Positions 1 to 8,060 of a stretch of DNA of 64,000 nucleotides are shown here, piece after piece. Every line of letters begins with the position of its first letter. Positions within the stretch are counted from its first letter, which is position 1. The position numbers were made by a program, and so were the translations under genes. A model generated the notes under the pieces. It was not told the origin of the DNA, did not search any database, and saw only the letters and a program-made list of their open reading frames with translations. Source of the DNA: Roseivirga misakiensis (GTDB lineage: Bacteria; Bacteroidota; Bacteroidia; Cytophagales; Cyclobacteriaceae); NCBI RefSeq assembly GCF_001747105.1, contig NZ_MDGQ01000005.1:1612001-1676000 (forward strand), read 5' to 3'.

Positions 1-2704
1 GTGCTGCCATTTCTCGCACCAAAATATTTCTTGGTGGTGCTTCTTTCAACAAATCAAAAGGGTTACACAAAGGAAAACCAAGTAGGTCTTGCTGATCAAA
101 GGCATCTTCCAGCATATCGTAACTTAGTTCGGGAAGCTGAAAACGCTTGACTTCAGGGTCGAAAAGCATGCGAACTGGATTTGTTTTTTTATGATTACCC
201 AACTGAAAATGGGCTTCCCAAAGCAATGCTTTTTTTGACTGACCTGTAAAACGAAAGCTCCCTATTTTAATAAGCAAACTCAATTGATCTAAGGAGATGT
301 TGACTCGTTTCAAAAAGTTATCAAAACTCATAAAAACGCCATTTTCACAACGCTCTCTCAATATTTCTTCCGCAGTCGTTTTCTCTAATTCACTTATAAA
401 AGCTAGCCCTAGGTAGATGGTTCTGCCATAAATAGTGCAGAGATATTCGCTTTGGTTCACACAGGGTGCTTGAATGTCTGCCCCATGCATGAAAGCCTCA
501 TGAGCATACAATTCCATTCGATAAAAACCACCACCATTGTTGATAGTTGCCACCATATACTCTAATGGATAGTAGGCTTTTAAGTATAAACTCTGATAGC
601 TTTCCACAGCATAAGAGGCGGAATGCCCCTTAGCAAAAGCATAACCAGCAAAGCTTTCAATTTGACGCCAAACTTCAGCTGCAAGTTCAAAGCTATGCCC
701 CTTTTTGATACAGTTTTTAAAATACTTGTCCCGTACTTTTTGAAATTCTTCTCTCGATCGGTATTTGCCAGACATTCCACGCCTAAGCACATCTGCCTCA
801 CCCAAAGTGAGGCCAGCAAAGTAGTGTGCTACTTTGATCACATCCTCCTGATAAACCATTACCCCATAAGTTTCGGGCATAATGTCTCGGAGGATGGGAT
901 GTGCCTCGTTTCTACGATCGGGTTCTCGAAAACGAAGAATGTACTGCCGCATCATTCCTGATTTAGCTACACCTGGCCGAATCACTGAACTTGCTGCTAC
1001 TAGCCCTAAATATTCTTCCACCCTAAGCTTTTTGAGCAACATGCGCATGGCTGGCGACTCTACATAAAAACAACCGATCGCTTTTCCTTCACGAAGCATT
1101 GCTTTAATCTTTTTGTCTTTTTTTAAGCTTGCGATATCATGAATATCGATTTTAGGGTCATTTGAATGATTTCTTTCAATTTCAATCAAACTGTCCTTAA
1201 TCTTACCCAATCCCCTCTGGCTTAGAATATCAAACTTGTAGAGTCCTACATCTTCAGCAATGATCATATCAAAATGCGTGGTTGGAAAACCCTTAGGCGG
1301 AAGATCAGTTGCCGTGTAGTAATGTATCGGCTTTTCTGAAATCAAAATCCCCCCGGCATGAATACTCAGGTGATTAGGAAAACCCTCAATGTACTTTCCA
1401 TAGCGTAAAACCAGTTTATGTAAGTCGTCTAGCTCTTTATAAGGTGCCCGCTGGATATGGTCTATCTCGTGAGGAGGAATTCCCAGCACCTTCCCTAATT
1501 CACGGACTACAGCTTTAAACTGAAAAGTGCTGTAAGTAGCCAAGAGCGCCACATTAGGGTACCGATTAAAAATATAATCGGTAATATCCTCTCTGTCTCG
1601 CCAAGAAAAATCAATATCGAAATCTGGTGGATTCTGTCGATATAAATTGATAAAGCGTTCGAAATAAAGGTCCAATTCAATTGGATCGACATCGGTAATT
1701 CTAAGTAAATAAGCGACGACTGAGTTTGCGCCACTCCCACGCCCAACATAGAAGTAACCCTTGTTTCGAGCATAACGGCAAATATCCCAATTGATTAAAA
1801 AATAGGACATAAAGCCTTGCTGCTTGATCACTTCAAGTTCCATTTTGATACGCTTCAAGATATCCGCTGTCGGATTTTTATACCTATATGGTAAGCCTTC
1901 CTCGCAAAGCTCTTCTAGTAATGCTAGGTCAGCTGCAGCGTCTTTACCAAAAGATGATAAGTTTTTATTTAAGTGCTCTCCTTCAAAATCGAAATGGATA
2001 TTACAGTCCAACAGCAGATTTCGAGTATTATCGATCATGTAAGAGTGTTCCTTATATAGATCAAGCAATTCAGTTAGTGGATAAATGAAATCACTTGCGC
2101 TTCCCTCTTCAGACTTTGGAAGCATACTCAGGAGTGTGTTATTATCGAAGGCTCTTAAAAGCCGATGGGCATTAAAATCCTTTTTCCGAACAATGCGTTC
2201 GCCAGATTTTTCGTCTATTTTACTCCTAAAAGTAGCCGTCTGTAATATCACTAGTTTCTTCTTATCCATCTGATGTGGCGGATAGATAAGACGAGGTAAA
2301 TCTCTAGGCCGAACCCCTATATATTCTAATTTTTTTAGTTTCCAGCCAGTATATTTACTAAGAGGATAAACTACATACGCGTTTTTGAAAACTGGAGCTC
2401 GTTCAGGTATCTTTTCACCACTATGCAGATAGTGAGACAGGTAATCGTTTAGCTCTTTAAAACCTTCATTATTTTGGGCTATACCAACGAACAGTTGGTC
2501 AGCTCCGTTTCTGAAATCCACACCTAAAATCGGTTTAATACCATATTTTGGTGCTAATCGGACAAAGTTAATGGCTGCAGGTGTACCATTAATATCGGTT
2601 AGAGCAAAACGGTCTACCCCTGCTTTTTGGAGTTCACCCAATAAGTCTTTGGTATTGAAGGTACCATACCTAAAGCTATAATATGTGTGAGTATTTAGAT
2701 ACAT
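1..2704 (-). CDS. dnaE2: Second DnaE-type DNA polymerase III alpha subunit, 3' end outside the window
   Basis: The frame is open from an ATG at 2704 to the left edge (901 codons), so the C-terminus is missing. The N-terminus (MYLNTHTYYSFRYG) is PHP-like. The Pol III catalytic motif PDFDIDF is at residues 360-366, with D361, D363 and D365 as expected metal or catalytic acids, followed by helical C-family sequence such as GRGSGANSVVAYLL and YGVMVYQEDV. The start and the linkage to dinB resemble the extra, shorter DnaE of Bacteroidota mutagenesis cassettes rather than the replicative enzyme. By analogy with DnaE2 it would do error-prone translesion synthesis in the cytoplasm. It is last in a codirectional run starting at 6541, 62 bp after the metzincin gene, and has its own operator-like motif at 2742-2758. 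The role as mutasome polymerase is inferred from context. Confidence 0.9.
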   Translation of the reverse strand, partial: MYLNTHTYYSFRYGTFNTKDLLGELQKAGVDRFALTDINGTPAAINFVRLAPKYGIKPILGVDFRNGADQLFVGIAQNNEGFKELNDYLSHYLHSGEKIPERAPVFKNAYVVYPLSKYTGWKLKKLEYIGVRPRDLPRLIYPPHQMDKKKLVILQTATFRSKIDEKSGERIVRKKDFNAHRLLRAFDNNTLLSMLPKSEEGSASDFIYPLTELLDLYKEHSYMIDNTRNLLLDCNIHFDFEGEHLNKNLSSFGKDAAADLALLEELCEEGLPYRYKNPTADILKRIKMELEVIKQQGFMSYFLINWDICRYARNKGYFYVGRGSGANSVVAYLLRITDVDPIELDLYFERFINLYRQNPPDFDIDFSWRDREDITDYIFNRYPNVALLATYSTFQFKAVVRELGKVLGIPPHEIDHIQRAPYKELDDLHKLVLRYGKYIEGFPNHLSIHAGGILISEKPIHYYTATDLPPKGFPTTHFDMIIAEDVGLYKFDILSQRGLGKIKDSLIEIERNHSNDPKIDIHDIASLKKDKKIKAMLREGKAIGCFYVESPAMRMLLKKLRVEEYLGLVAASSVIRPGVAKSGMMRQYILRFREPDRRNEAHPILRDIMPETYGVMVYQEDVIKVAHYFAGLTLGEADVLRRGMSGKYRSREEFQKVRDKYFKNCIKKGHSFELAAEVWRQIESFAGYAFAKGHSASYAVESYQSLYLKAYYPLEYMVATINNGGGFYRMELYAHEAFMHGADIQAPCVNQSEYLCTIYGRTIYLGLAFISELEKTTAEEILRERCENGVFMSFDNFLKRVNISLDQLSLLIKIGSFRFTGQSKKALLWEAHFQLGNHKKTNPVRMLFDPEVKRFQLPELSYDMLEDAFDQQDLLGFPLCNPFDLLKEAPPRNILVREMAA

Positions 2705-2741
2705 TTTGCTCCCAACTCATCAAGAGTCAGAAGCAAAAATA

Positions 2742-2758
2742 CTAATATTATTAGTTAA
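2742..2758 (-). promoter_or_regulatory. Operator-like motif upstream of the second dnaE
   Basis: Reading on the minus strand the site is TTAACTAATAATATTAG, about 38 bp before the dnaE start. Its core is an inverted repeat (ACTAATA-T-TATTAGT, 2741-2755). Sixteen of 17 bases match a segment of the palindrome before dinB (8080-8096 on the plus strand, mirrored at 8067-8083 on the minus strand). A motif shared by two damage-tolerance genes suggests a common repressor, such as a LexA-like protein encoded elsewhere. The intergenic DNA is AT-rich, so chance similarity is possible. Confidence 0.5.
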
Positions 2759-2766
2759 ATAATATT

Positions 2767-3399
2767 CTACTTAGATTCGACAGATTCAGAGCAAGCAAAA
2801 AGATCTTCTGAGTTACCGATAGCAAATAAATTCGCTTCATTTCTACCAATATCCCTTACCGTATTTCCAATAAAATAAGGTACAGTTTTTCTGTTGGCAC
2901 GAGTACTACCACCCCGACCATGTCTAAACCCTAGGTTATGACAATACTCATGCGCCAAGTTACCAGCTATTTCTGCCCTCAACAGATTAGGCTGATTGTT
3001 ATATCTATTCATCCACTGATATAGCTTGTTCAAGTTAATCCACGTGGCATGCGTACTCGGCGTCGTATACCCCACAACACCTGGTTTTGTCTTATAAGGG
3101 TGAATCCATATATCAATATCCATATCACCTTGAACATTAGAGTCAGTAGATGATTCTTCTGTGAACTTATCATCCCCACTCATGAAGACGTTATAGACCT
3201 CGGTTCGGCTTAGTCCATTGCTTCTTCTAAACCGTTTGGGACGCCTCAACCCTTTTCCAGTTACTTTTTTTTCGAATGAGTCGCTGTCATTAACAATTTT
3301 TTCGAGCAATACAGCTCCTTCTTTAAGTAGCTTAATGTGTGCCTCATCAAAAGAGACTCCATCGTCTGACTCAACAATCTTTAAATCGACTTTCAACAT
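2767..3399 (-). CDS. Small metzincin-type zinc metalloprotease without signal peptide
   Basis: This 210-residue protein has a complete metzincin zinc signature, HEYCHNLGFRH at residues 150-160 (HExxHxxGxxH), which gives three His ligands and a catalytic Glu151. The short C-terminal part contains no methionine, so the usual Met-turn Met of metzincins is absent. There is no N-terminal signal peptide or membrane segment. It follows the 545-residue gene by only 5 bp and precedes dnaE2, so it is probably cotranscribed. I do not recognise a named family. A cytosolic protease or a toxin released by lysis or a secretion device are both possible. The zinc-protease call is firm and the target is unknown. 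Confidence 0.7.
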   Translation of the reverse strand: MLKVDLKIVESDDGVSFDEAHIKLLKEGAVLLEKIVNDSDSFEKKVTGKGLRRPKRFRRSNGLSRTEVYNVFMSGDDKFTEESSTDSNVQGDMDIDIWIHPYKTKPGVVGYTTPSTHATWINLNKLYQWMNRYNNQPNLLRAEIAGNLAHEYCHNLGFRHGRGGSTRANRKTVPYFIGNTVRDIGRNEANLFAIGNSEDLFACSESVESK

Positions 3400-3404
3400 A
3401 TAAT

Positions 3405-5042
3405 TTATGATTTGACAATAGACAGTGCTGGCTTAAACAGAGAATCTAAGCCATCTTTTAAAATAATTTTAACGAGTTTGATTCCGAGTTTCACCCAACC
3501 GACTGGCCCTTTTAAAAGGTCAATAACAATTGGTATTACCTTCCCAAACACACCAAAAACGTTACTCATTGTATCAAGTAACGAATCTACTTTTGATTGG
3601 TGCGCTTCTAAGTCGGTAGACGTATAACCTGCACTGAGTGTAGCGACGGCATCGAAATCAATATCAAAATCGCTCGTAATCAGATTATTCGTAGTGATTT
3701 TCCTTTTACTAAAGAAAAAACTAAAAGTCTCAATTGTTTTATTGATTGCTTCGCGGATCTCTCGTATCAGATAACCTACGGCATTTTTCACCTTTTTAAA
3801 GAATGAACTGATAACATCGATCACTTTCTGAATGCCAGCCGCAAGCCATTCTACCGCTTTTTTGAAGAAACCAACTACTTGACGCATAAAGCCTTTGGCC
3901 TTCCTTACTTTCTTTTTTCTTCTTGGTACCTTTTCGTTCAACTGTTCATCAACTAATTGATCGACTTTTGCTAAAACTTTGTCTTTGTCAGCTTGATTTT
4001 CTACCTGGTCTATAAGGTTTTGAAGCTGAGCGGATACTGCTTTTACATCAAACTCATTTGCATCAAAGCCCACCTCCACATTGGGTATTCCTATTAAGAG
4101 AAGGTATTTATAATTGATTAACCAATTTCCTCCTTTCATCCGGAATACAAACCTTGAAGGGATTACGTGCAATTGCTGACTTGCAGTATTCATTGATTCA
4201 ATCAACTCGTGAAAGTCTTCCAAAGCCTCAATGGTTCTTAATTTCATATCTCCATCAATTTTATGGCCATAAGCACCAAGCAACCAGAGTTTTATCTGAA
4301 TTAGTCTGACTATAAAATTGTTGAAGGGGTGATTTTGAATTACGGTTAAATGTTTCTCAGCTTTTTTAGTCAGCCAAGGCTTATCAACAAAATCATTGCT
4401 ATAAAAATCTACAGAAGTGCTTGAAATTGACCCGGTATTCTCAACCATCCGAAGGCTTTGTTTCATAGCATCTGAATCTCGTTTTAGACTAGATTTACCG
4501 TCATAGCTTACACTCGCAAGTCCCCTAAAACCTATGTTCCATGTTCTTTTAGCGGCCACAGTTATCAGCTCATCAAAATCATCGATTAAGTGGAATAGCT
4601 CTCCCTGGCTTGTGACTTGTAAGAACTTAGAAAGTTGCGTTAAACCATTTTCTAACTCAGTATCATATTGATTATTCACTGATGACACCAAACCGAGTAG
4701 ATTCAATCGAAAACGTAAAACTCTTATGAGCAAGGCATCACTTTTAATGATAGTCCTATGTTCACTCAGTTTGAATCGGCCTTCTAAATCACTAATGTAG
4801 GCCAAATCATCCAACTCAAATTCCGTTAAATGCTTTGATGTAATTGGTTGATTGGGTTCATAAATAATAGATTGGAGGTACTCTGCTCTAAACTCTTTTA
4901 TTCCCAAATTGACAGCAGTTTTATTAGGTCTCTCATCGCTGCCATCTTTTGAAAAAGATACATAGCCGAAATTATCTAGTAAATCAACTGCTTCCTCATC
5001 AAAGGAATCTGATAAATATTTGAGAATTTTACTATCTGACAT
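3405..5042 (-). CDS. Unknown 545-residue protein with peptidoglycan-binding-like helices and a hydrophobic C-terminal tail
   Basis: No family is recognised. Two segments (about residues 100-145 and 240-285) have the pattern of PG_binding_1 helices, with LRFRLNLLG and LIQIKLWLLGAYG followed by a D-G-x-x-x-x-x-T-x-x-A-L type repeat. Residues 373-384 are strongly basic (PRRKKKVRKAKG). They are followed by long amphipathic and hydrophobic helices (about 385-445) and a hydrophobic C-terminus (about 485-545) that could insert into or associate with membranes. No signal peptide is visible. The gene sits 20 bp after a small orphan gene and 5 bp before the metzincin gene. A toxin-like or structural role in the same module is an inference only. 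Confidence 0.6.
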   Translation of the reverse strand: MSDSKILKYLSDSFDEEAVDLLDNFGYVSFSKDGSDERPNKTAVNLGIKEFRAEYLQSIIYEPNQPITSKHLTEFELDDLAYISDLEGRFKLSEHRTIIKSDALLIRVLRFRLNLLGLVSSVNNQYDTELENGLTQLSKFLQVTSQGELFHLIDDFDELITVAAKRTWNIGFRGLASVSYDGKSSLKRDSDAMKQSLRMVENTGSISSTSVDFYSNDFVDKPWLTKKAEKHLTVIQNHPFNNFIVRLIQIKLWLLGAYGHKIDGDMKLRTIEALEDFHELIESMNTASQQLHVIPSRFVFRMKGGNWLINYKYLLLIGIPNVEVGFDANEFDVKAVSAQLQNLIDQVENQADKDKVLAKVDQLVDEQLNEKVPRRKKKVRKAKGFMRQVVGFFKKAVEWLAAGIQKVIDVISSFFKKVKNAVGYLIREIREAINKTIETFSFFFSKRKITTNNLITSDFDIDFDAVATLSAGYTSTDLEAHQSKVDSLLDTMSNVFGVFGKVIPIVIDLLKGPVGWVKLGIKLVKIILKDGLDSLFKPALSIVKS

Positions 5043-5062
5043 TTAGCTACAAGCTTAAGCTT

Positions 5063-5257
5063 TTAGAATAGCTTTTTTAAAAGATATTTTCCAATCTGCT
5101 GCCGCTTGATGACTAGAAACTGAATCCAAGGATGAGGTGGTGATACCTCAGTCTTATCAATAGTTTCTCCTTTTTCTCTAACTTTCGTTAAGATATATTT
5201 AGGGCTAACATTTTGAATGTTAACCCCAAATAACCCTTCAAAGCGGAACAATTTCAT
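5063..5257 (-). CDS. Small orphan protein, 64 residues
   Basis: This short basic protein (MKLFRFEGLFGVNIQNV...) has no recognised domain. It fills the gap between the 113-residue gene (13 bp upstream) and the 545-residue gene (20 bp downstream) and keeps their strand, which favours a real gene. Without it that gap would be the only long one in the run. No signal peptide or cysteine motif is seen. It could be a small chaperone or immunity-type partner, but nothing in the sequence shows this. Confidence 0.45.
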   Translation of the reverse strand: MKLFRFEGLFGVNIQNVSPKYILTKVREKGETIDKTEVSPPHPWIQFLVIKRQQIGKYLLKKLF

Positions 5258-5270
5258 AGTGTAATAATCA

Positions 5271-5612
5271 CTAGCTTCCGAGTCCTACAATAGTGTCATA
5301 GATAGCTTTTCGAGCATTTTGACTGTCCTGAATTACTGATTTGTGATACTCTAGGACATCTGAGTACGCTGGGTTGTTATTTACAAAAGCAACCGTATCG
5401 CCGTCGATTTCAAATCGAGCGTAGCCCACCAATTCTTCGTTTGCCAAAGCCGCTCTAACTGCGGTAAAAACTGTATCACTACTAACATTTCCTTGGTCGT
5501 TACTAAAACTCATACTGACAGGAATGTTGGTTGGTTCGGCCTTAGTAAATGTAGCTACCTCTAATGTGGCAAAATCGGTTACTGCTTCTTCTAATTTTTG
5601 TAATAGTCCCAT
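5271..5612 (-). CDS. Small protein of unknown family, paralogue of its upstream neighbour
   Basis: This 113-residue protein shares a layout with the adjacent 82-residue gene product. Both have an N-terminal helix followed by EVAT, then a strand pair YARFEIDGDTVAFVN versus YSRIDLEGDHIAYIN, then a C-terminal helix with a conserved SxxARxxxxxxI pattern. This copy has an insert of about 30 residues after EVAT (TKAEPTNIPVSMSFSNDQGN). The two genes are 4 bp apart and clearly arose by tandem duplication. No signal peptide, membrane segment or known motif is present. The function is unknown. Confidence 0.65.
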   Translation of the reverse strand: MGLLQKLEEAVTDFATLEVATFTKAEPTNIPVSMSFSNDQGNVSSDTVFTAVRAALANEELVGYARFEIDGDTVAFVNNNPAYSDVLEYHKSVIQDSQNARKAIYDTIVGLGS

Positions 5613-5616
5613 TGGT

Positions 5617-5865
5617 TTAATTTTTAATTATTGCTGTTATTAATTTTAGTGTTGTTTCTCTTGCTAGTAATGATTGCTTTATAGCTGCCTGCTGCATTTT
5701 TTGTACATCAGGATTTTGTGGGTTTATATAGGCAATGTGATCACCCTCCAGATCAATTCTGCTATATGCTCCGACTTCCGTTCCGTTATCGGAAACTAAG
5801 AGTGTAGCCACTTCTGTAGAGCCTAAATCACGCAAAGTATCACCAAGAATTTTTTCGAAATTCAT
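5617..5865 (-). CDS. Small protein of unknown family, paralogue of its downstream neighbour
   Basis: This 82-residue protein is homologous to the next gene. It has STEVATLLV against LEVATFTK, SRIDLEGDHIAYIN against ARFEIDGDTVAFVN, and a C-terminal helix containing QSLLARETTLKLI. It is the shorter form, lacking the neighbour's insert. It lies 13 bp after the CHAP/peptidoglycan-binding hydrolase gene and 4 bp before its paralogue, so all three are probably cotranscribed. The function is unknown. The pairing may mean a hetero-oligomer, but this is inference. Confidence 0.65.
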   Translation of the reverse strand: MNFEKILGDTLRDLGSTEVATLLVSDNGTEVGAYSRIDLEGDHIAYINPQNPDVQKMQQAAIKQSLLARETTLKLITAIIKN

Positions 5866-5878
5866 CTTTATGATTGAT

Positions 5879-6541
5879 TTAGCTTTGCATTAAAGATTCA
5901 ATCATATCTTTTGAACCATTGCCATAGACCCCATCTATTGCTAAGCGATTATTTGATTGAAATAGTATAAGTGCATCATGGGTCATTTGACCAAAAGCAC
6001 CATCTGGGTCTCCGCAGTTATAGCCTAGCTGGTTAAGAATTATCTGTAATTTTTCCACCTCTTTACCTCGACTGCCTTTGCGTAGAACTGGTGCTGGAAG
6101 CGCGTTACTAGTTTGCTTTTCTAACCGACGAAAGCCTAGTACTTTATCGGCACTGTAAGCCGCGATAGATACTCTATTTCCTTGATTTCCACCGAGGCAA
6201 AACACTTGAGTACCATCAGCAGAAAAACCCGTAAAAATAGCAACATGCCCCTTCCAAGACTGAATGCTTTCTCTCCAAAAAACGACTATATCACCAGGTT
6301 TAGGATTTTTTGTTTTTTTACCCACATGCATCCAAGACCGCGCGTTGGCTTTACCAGTATGTTCGAGGTTTAGTTTTACACAGCAGTAATTTATAAATAT
6401 ACTGCACCAGGGAGTTTCATCGTCGTTTATTGACTCAAAACCTGATTCATGGGCATAGGTAAGAATTCGCTCTTCGTGTTCGGGCCCTTGAATTTCGCTA
6501 ACCCCCAATTCATTGAAGGCCAAGGCTAATAACTTGCTCAT
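5879..6541 (-). CDS. CHAP/NlpC-type peptidoglycan hydrolase (TIGR02594-like) with C-terminal peptidoglycan-binding domain
   Basis: This 220-residue protein has an N-terminal cysteine-peptidase-like domain. The likely nucleophile is the Cys in TPWCSIFINYC (about residue 46), with PGDIVVF and the His-bearing GHVAIFTGF strand typical of TIGR02594/CHAP amidases. Residues about 155-220 form a PG_binding_1 domain (LRKGSRGKEVEKLQ... DGAFGQMTHDAL). It would cleave cell-wall peptides. No signal peptide is present, so like endolysins and effector amidases it needs holin-like, lysis-based or injection-based export. It is the first of six or seven genes running to dnaE2, about 195 bp after the end of dinB. 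Confidence 0.85.
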   Translation of the reverse strand: MSKLLALAFNELGVSEIQGPEHEERILTYAHESGFESINDDETPWCSIFINYCCVKLNLEHTGKANARSWMHVGKKTKNPKPGDIVVFWRESIQSWKGHVAIFTGFSADGTQVFCLGGNQGNRVSIAAYSADKVLGFRRLEKQTSNALPAPVLRKGSRGKEVEKLQIILNQLGYNCGDPDGAFGQMTHDALILFQSNNRLAIDGVYGNGSKDMIESLMQS

Positions 6542-6588
6542 AGTTTCTTTGGTTGAAGCTTTAAATTCAAGATTTTCCGAAAATTATC

Positions 6589-6610
6589 AAATACCTATTG
6601 GTAGGTATTT
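6589..6610. promoter_or_regulatory. Inverted repeat upstream of the CHAP hydrolase gene
   Basis: An 8-bp perfect inverted repeat (AAATACCT / AGGTATTT with a 6-base loop) lies about 48 bp before the hydrolase start. On the plus strand it is followed by a T-run, which looks terminator-like, but no plus-strand gene ends here. An operator for the leftward operon is the other possibility. The role is undecided. Confidence 0.4.
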
Positions 6611-6712
6611 TTTAGCTTTAACGGAAATAGTTTTATACGGCCTCCCTCCTTTCTGGAGTCTATGGCTTGAAATTAACATTGATTTAACTAAATAAATTAA
6701 TATATAAATATT

Positions 6713-6738
6713 AATACATGTTAATTTATTCATGTATT
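6713..6738. repeat. Inverted repeat at the end of dinB
   Basis: AATACATG and CATGTATT flank a 10-base AT-only loop. The right arm overlaps the dinB stop codon. A short hairpin here could end or attenuate the dinB transcript before the embedded module, but the minus strand shows no clear U-run after it, so termination is uncertain. Confidence 0.4.
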
Positions 6739-7978
6739 ATTGTCTGCGATTTGCCAATAATGGTGGCGGCTCTCCAGTAAATGGATTAAAACGACTAATT
6801 GTCTTTGCTTCAATGCCAAAAGCACGCATCACTTTTCTATCACCATATTTATCTCTGATCTTATCCATGGCGTGATAGAGGCTTATTATCTCTTCGGCAT
6901 CTTCGAATAAATTAATCTGATAGCCCCCTTCTACTAAATGACTAAACCTAACCCCTATTAATCGCACTAAAAGCCGCTTATTATGTAGTTTATCAAATAG
7001 CTCCATCACCTTAGCAATTAGGACATGATCCGCAGAGGTATATGGAATTCGAGATTGTAATGTATAGGTGTTAAAATCTGAATAACGCACTTTAACTGTA
7101 ACACAAGCTGTAAGTTTTAAGCCTCTTCGTAATTGAAAAGCCAAATTTTCAGCCATGGCCAACAGTATGGCCTTTAGCTTATGAATGTCAATAGTATCTT
7201 TATCAAAAGTACGTTCGGTAGAAATAGATTTACGTTCATTATAAGGCACTACAGCAGAGTGATCAATACCGTTGGCCTTTTTCCAAATAGATACCCCATT
7301 TTTACCCAGAACTTTTTCCATAAGTTCCACAGGCATTTCCTGTATGGTCTTAATCTTCTTTACACCTAAGCTAAAAAGTGTCTGCTGGGTTTTCTCCCCT
7401 ACCATAGGGATTTTACTTACTGAGAGTGGTGCTAAAAATGGTTTCTCATCACCCTTTGCAATTTTCAGTTGATTGTCTGGCTTAGCTACACCCGTCGCTA
7501 CTTTAGATACCGTCTTATTTTTTGACATGCCAAAAGAAATAGGCAAACCTGTTTCTTTTCTAATCCGTTCGCGAAGTTCTGTACCCATTTGGTAACTACT
7601 GAAAAACTTATCTAAACCAGTCAGATCAGCATAGAATTCATCTATTGAGGTCTTCTCATATAAAGGAACGGTCTCTTTTATAATGGCCGTAACATCTTCT
7701 GAATATTTAGAATAAGTTCCTGAATTTCCTCTAATCTGTATAGCCTCTGGGCAAAGCTCCTTTGCCTTTTTCATAGGCATGGCAGAATGTATACCGTAGG
7801 CTCTAGCCTCATAACTGCATGCCGCTACTACTCCCCGGTCTGTCACCCCTCCAATTAAGACTGGCTTACCCTTTAGGCGGCTATCCAACAGCCTTTCTAC
7901 AGACACAAAGAATGTATCTAGGTCCATGTGCATGATGGTACTATCTACAGACATAGGTATAGGGATTAATAGCATCAA
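6737..7978 (-). CDS. dinB: DNA polymerase IV, Y-family translesion polymerase
   Basis: This is a full-length Y-family polymerase of 413 residues. Catalytic acids are visible as D19 in HMDLDTFFVSVE and D113-E114 in SIDEFYADLTGLD. YSKYSEDV and the helix-hairpin-helix region (SVSKIPMVGEKTQQTLFSLG) also match Pol IV. The C-terminal little-finger domain is present. The annotated start gives MMLLIPIP; a more usual N-terminus begins at Met9 (position 7954). It performs error-prone bypass of damaged bases. The same-strand second DnaE downstream makes this a mutagenesis cassette, here split by accessory genes. The palindrome at 8061-8102 lies just upstream and is a likely regulatory site. Confidence 0.96.
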   Translation of the reverse strand: MMLLIPIPMSVDSTIMHMDLDTFFVSVERLLDSRLKGKPVLIGGVTDRGVVAACSYEARAYGIHSAMPMKKAKELCPEAIQIRGNSGTYSKYSEDVTAIIKETVPLYEKTSIDEFYADLTGLDKFFSSYQMGTELRERIRKETGLPISFGMSKNKTVSKVATGVAKPDNQLKIAKGDEKPFLAPLSVSKIPMVGEKTQQTLFSLGVKKIKTIQEMPVELMEKVLGKNGVSIWKKANGIDHSAVVPYNERKSISTERTFDKDTIDIHKLKAILLAMAENLAFQLRRGLKLTACVTVKVRYSDFNTYTLQSRIPYTSADHVLIAKVMELFDKLHNKRLLVRLIGVRFSHLVEGGYQINLFEDAEEIISLYHAMDKIRDKYGDRKVMRAFGIEAKTISRFNPFTGEPPPLLANRRQ

Positions 7979-8060
7979 TAAAAACTATTGATACCACCCA
8001 CTTAATTAACATTAAGTGTTTTGATAATTTCAACATGTTTGATTCAGTGATTGGAATACA

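Noticed and set aside
2767-6541. Prophage remnant
   Set aside because: A CHAP hydrolase is present, but no capsid, tail, terminase, integrase or holin is seen, and no att-like repeats flank the block.
6684-6700. Third copy of the TTAACTAAWAATATTAG motif
   Set aside because: Only about 13 of 17 bases match in very AT-rich DNA, so it is mentioned as weak support but not annotated as a site.
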